From JACCTU01 sp963700495 (GTDB lineage Bacteria; Actinomycetota; Thermoleophilia; Gaiellales; Gaiellaceae), in the NCBI GenBank assembly GCA_963700495.1, contig CAVOXT010000003.1, forward strand, positions 1 through 64,000: a stretch of DNA of 64,000 bases, given 5' to 3'. Position 1 is the stretch's first letter, and each line of letters begins with the position of its first letter. Positions 61,755 to 64,000 of this stretch are shown in pieces. Made by a program: the position numbers and the translations under genes. Under the pieces are notes generated by a model. It had not been told where the DNA came from and did not search any database. It saw only the letters and a program-made list of their open reading frames with translations.

Positions 61755-62696
61755 GTGAACAGGCCCCTGCGCGTCACGCACTGCCCGGTCAACATGGCCG
61801 GCATCGCGTACAAGAACGTCGAAGCGCTCAAGCGCCGCGGCGTCGACGCGCGGCTCGTCGTCTTCAAGCCGCAGCCGTTCCGGCCGACGGAGTACGACTG
61901 GAACCTGAACCGCCCCGACGGCTTCGTCCGCGCGCAGCTGACGCAGTGGCGCGCGCTTGCGCGGCTCCTCCCGCGGACCGACGTCTTCCACTTCTACTTC
62001 GGGCTGACGCTCGTCCCCCGCCGGCTGCAGTTCCCGATCCTGCGCGCGACCGGGCGTAAGGCCGTCTACCACTTCGTCGGCTCCGACATCCGCGGCAAGA
62101 CGCCCGAGCAGCTCGCGTACACCCGGGCTGCAGATGCGCGCGTCGTCGGCTCGTACGACTCCGTTCGCTGGGTGCCGGACGCGGACGTGATCCCGCCCGG
62201 AGTCGACCTGAAGCGGTACGTGCCCTCTCCCGGCCGCGGGGGCGACCGGCCGCTCGTCGTCCACGCTCCCTCGAGAAAGGCGAGCAAGGGCACGGAGTTC
62301 GTCGAGGCCGCGTGCGCGCAGTTGCCTGTCGACCTCGAGGTCGTGCACGGCGTCACGCACGAGGAGGCCGTCGAGCGCTACCGGCGGGCGGACCTCGTCG
62401 TCGACCAGCTGAACGCGGGCTGGTACGGGCTGTTCGCGATCGAGGCGATGGCACTCGGCAAGCCGGTCGTCACGTTCCTGCACGACGAAGCCGTGCGGCG
62501 CACCGAGGAGGCGTTCGGGATCCGGGTACCGATCGTCAACGCGACGAAGGAGACGCTCGTCGACGTCCTGCGACCACTCGTCGCCGACGCCGAGGAGCGA
62601 AGCCGCCTCGCGTCTGCGAGCCGTGCCTACGTCGAGGCGGTCCACGACGACGAGAAGATCGCCGACCGCCTGCTCGCGCTCTACGCTCGGCTGTAG
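61755..62696 (+). CDS. GT-B glycosyltransferase of the D-Q motif family
   Basis: 313 residues from GTG 61755 (GTG 61734 would add seven). VTHCPVNMAGIAYKNVEALK, RPLRVTH start, DVFHFYFGLTLVPRRLQFPI, KAVYHFVGSDIRGKTPEQLA, VVHAPSRKASKGTEFVEAAC, LEVVHGVTHEEAVERYRR and ADLVVDQLNAGWYGLFAIEA followed by MALGKPVVTFL. Closest to 30882-32018 (DQL-GWYG, VVHAP, HGVTH / EGVTR). It sits between ATP-grasp 4 and the second flippase. Confidence 0.88.
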   Translation: MNRPLRVTHCPVNMAGIAYKNVEALKRRGVDARLVVFKPQPFRPTEYDWNLNRPDGFVRAQLTQWRALARLLPRTDVFHFYFGLTLVPRRLQFPILRATGRKAVYHFVGSDIRGKTPEQLAYTRAADARVVGSYDSVRWVPDADVIPPGVDLKRYVPSPGRGGDRPLVVHAPSRKASKGTEFVEAACAQLPVDLEVVHGVTHEEAVERYRRADLVVDQLNAGWYGLFAIEAMALGKPVVTFLHDEAVRRTEEAFGIRVPIVNATKETLVDVLRPLVADAEERSRLASASRAYVEAVHDDEKIADRLLALYARL

Positions 62697-62698
62697 GC

Positions 62699-64000
62699 GT
62701 GATCGGCGCACAGCTTCGGCGGCTCGGCAAGCATTCGGCCATCTACGGCCTCGGCGGGCTCGTCTCGCGGATCCTCGCCGTCCTCCTCCTGCCGCTCTAC
62801 ACGGCGTACCTCACGACCGCGGACTACGGCCGGGTCGAGACGCTCGTCGCGCTGACCGCGATCCTCGTCACGCTCCTGCGCGCGGGCATCTCGACGGCGT
62901 TCTTCCGCTTCTACTTCGACTCACCCGACCCGGCCGCACGCGTGAACGTCCTGCGCACCTCGTTCTGGTTCACGATGGCGACCTCGACCGTCGGCCTCGT
63001 GCTCGGCTGGGCGTTCGCGTCGCAGATCGCCGACCTGCTCAACCTGGGCGTGAACCAGGACGGCCTCGTGCGCGCCGCCTTCGTCGGGCTGTGGGCGCTG
63101 ATGAACTACGAGCAGATGACCGCGCTCTTCCGCGTCGAAGAGCGCTCCGTCGCGTTCGTGACGGCGAGCCTCGCGAACGTGCTGCTCACGATCGGCGCGA
63201 CGGTCGTGCTCGTGGTCCGCTTCGACCAGGGCTCGCTCGGGGTGATCGTCGGGAACTTCACGGGCACCTTGCTCGTCTACCTCGCGCTGCTCGGCTACCG
63301 GCGCGAGCAGCTCGGGTTCCAGTTCGACCGGCCGCTGCTGCGGCGGATGAACCGCTTCGGACTTCCACTCGTGCCGTCGGGCCTCGCTCTCTGGACGCTC
63401 AGCTTCAGCGATCGCTTCTTTCTCGCGCACCTCGCCGGCCAGGACGCCGTCGGCCGCTACTCGATCGGCGTCCGGATCGCGTCGGCGATCGTGCTGCTGC
63501 TGTACGCGTTCCGCACCGCCTGGCCCGCGTTCGCCTACTCGATCGAGGACGACGGCGAGGCACGGCGCACGTACTCATTCGTGCTCACGTACCTCCTGTA
63601 CGTCGCGTGCTGGCTCTCGCTCGCGCTCGGCGTTCTTGCACCGTGGATCGTGCAGCTGCTCGCGAGCGACCCGTCGTTCTGGCCGGGCGCGAACGTCGTT
63701 GCGCCGCTCGCCTTCGCGGGCACTTTCTGGGGTGCATACACCGTCGTCGCGATCGGGATCGGACGCACGCGTCGCACGGAGTTCAACTGGGTGATCACCG
63801 GTTCGGCGGCCGCAGTCGACGTCGCGTTGAACCTGCTGCTGATTCCGAGCTACGGGATCGAGGGAGCGGCTGCGGCTTCCGTGACGGCCTTTGCACTGAT
63901 GTTCGTCGCGATGGCCGTCTACTCGCAGCGGATCTACCCGGTCGCCTACCAGTGGCGCCGCGTCGTCACGGTGATCGGCACGGCCGCGGTGCTCACGTTC
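62699..64000 (+). CDS. Wzx-like oligosaccharide flippase (MOP/MVF), cut by right edge
   Basis: GTG 62699 opens 434 codons to the window edge without a break. LGKHSAIYGLGGLVSRILAV, LLLPLYTAYLTTADYGRVET, FYFDSPDPAARVNVLRTSFW, MNRFGLPLVPSGLALWTLSF, SDRFFLAHLAGQDAVGRYSI and LIPSYGIEGAAAASVTAFAL. About twelve membrane segments are visible. Same superfamily and topology as 22954-24402 but divergent in sequence; a locus with two Wzx-like proteins may export two different lipid-linked units. Confidence 0.92.
   Translation, partial: MIGAQLRRLGKHSAIYGLGGLVSRILAVLLLPLYTAYLTTADYGRVETLVALTAILVTLLRAGISTAFFRFYFDSPDPAARVNVLRTSFWFTMATSTVGLVLGWAFASQIADLLNLGVNQDGLVRAAFVGLWALMNYEQMTALFRVEERSVAFVTASLANVLLTIGATVVLVVRFDQGSLGVIVGNFTGTLLVYLALLGYRREQLGFQFDRPLLRRMNRFGLPLVPSGLALWTLSFSDRFFLAHLAGQDAVGRYSIGVRIASAIVLLLYAFRTAWPAFAYSIEDDGEARRTYSFVLTYLLYVACWLSLALGVLAPWIVQLLASDPSFWPGANVVAPLAFAGTFWGAYTVVAIGIGRTRRTEFNWVITGSAAAVDVALNLLLIPSYGIEGAAAASVTAFALMFVAMAVYSQRIYPVAYQWRRVVTVIGTAAVLTF

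Noticed and set aside
61734..61755. Use of GTG 61734 instead of 61755 for the GT gene
   Set aside because: The extra seven residues (VPISGRF) have no counterpart in the related proteins at 30882 and 21630; kept only as an alternative.

Overview
The window is very GC-rich bacterial DNA with almost no non-coding space. The largest gap is 136 bp (61619-61754). GTG starts are very common, neighbouring genes often share 1-8 bp (ATGA, GTGA or TGATG junctions), and promoters look leaderless. This fits a high-GC actinobacterial lineage. A Thermoleophilia/Gaiella-like source is my guess from style only; the window has no rRNA or other taxonomic marker.

Nearly all 64 kb is one surface-polysaccharide (O-antigen, capsule or exopolysaccharide type) locus. 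I count about 18 glycosyltransferase genes, nine SAM methyltransferase domains, two Wzx-like flippases (22954-24402 and 62699 to the right edge), one Wzy/O-antigen-ligase-like protein (41685-42947), three large GT-C-like or otherwise polytopic membrane proteins, one AglD-like membrane protein and a capsule-synthesis-like protein. Sugar-making genes include a NeuB-type nonulosonate synthase at the left edge, four SDR epimerase/dehydratases, two DegT-type aminotransferases, a GNAT acetyltransferase and a WbqC-like protein. Decoration genes include a carbamoyltransferase, three full-length asparagine-synthase-like amidotransferases, four ATP-grasp ligases and three polysaccharide deacetylases. 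No Wzz, initiating phosphoglycosyltransferase, rRNA, tRNA, CRISPR array or insertion sequence was seen.

Layout: 1-879 neuB (-). 903-2717 methyltransferase and deacetylase (+). 2658-4314 capsule protein (-). 4345-6305 membrane protein (+). 6290-10386 four-GT operon (-). 10408-11277 methyltransferase (+). 11232-15044 GT/asnB/methyltransferase operon (-). 15087-21640 tandem GT/asnB/GT/methyltransferase operon (+). 21630-30859 eight-gene operon (-). 30882-32018 GT (+). 31955-32476 GNAT (-). 32493-36009 WbqC/carbamoyltransferase/aminotransferase (+). 35992-37009 GT (-). 37047-41068 methyltransferase-GT fusion, GT-C, methyltransferase (+). 40970-45267 ATP-grasp/GT/Wzy/methyltransferase (-). 45305-47178 GT and methyltransferase (+). 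47157-55248 seven-gene operon (-). 55326-57358 TetR-controlled MFS exporter (-). 57378-58352 epimerase (-). 58389 to the right edge: inhibitor-like protein, two ATP-grasp genes, deacetylase, GT and flippase (+).

About forty reading-frame breaks fall in roughly a dozen genes. Almost all those I examined are repaired by restoring one CG/GC dinucleotide (or two) inside a short CGCG/GCGC tract, and after repair the gene lengths become exact codon multiples. I therefore treat these genes as intact in the organism and the breaks as a systematic sequence artefact, not decay. The most promising biology is the unusual load of amide- and carboxyl-ligating enzymes in one glycan locus, the mirrored leaderless promoters, a covarying palindrome pair, and several glycosyltransferase fusions.
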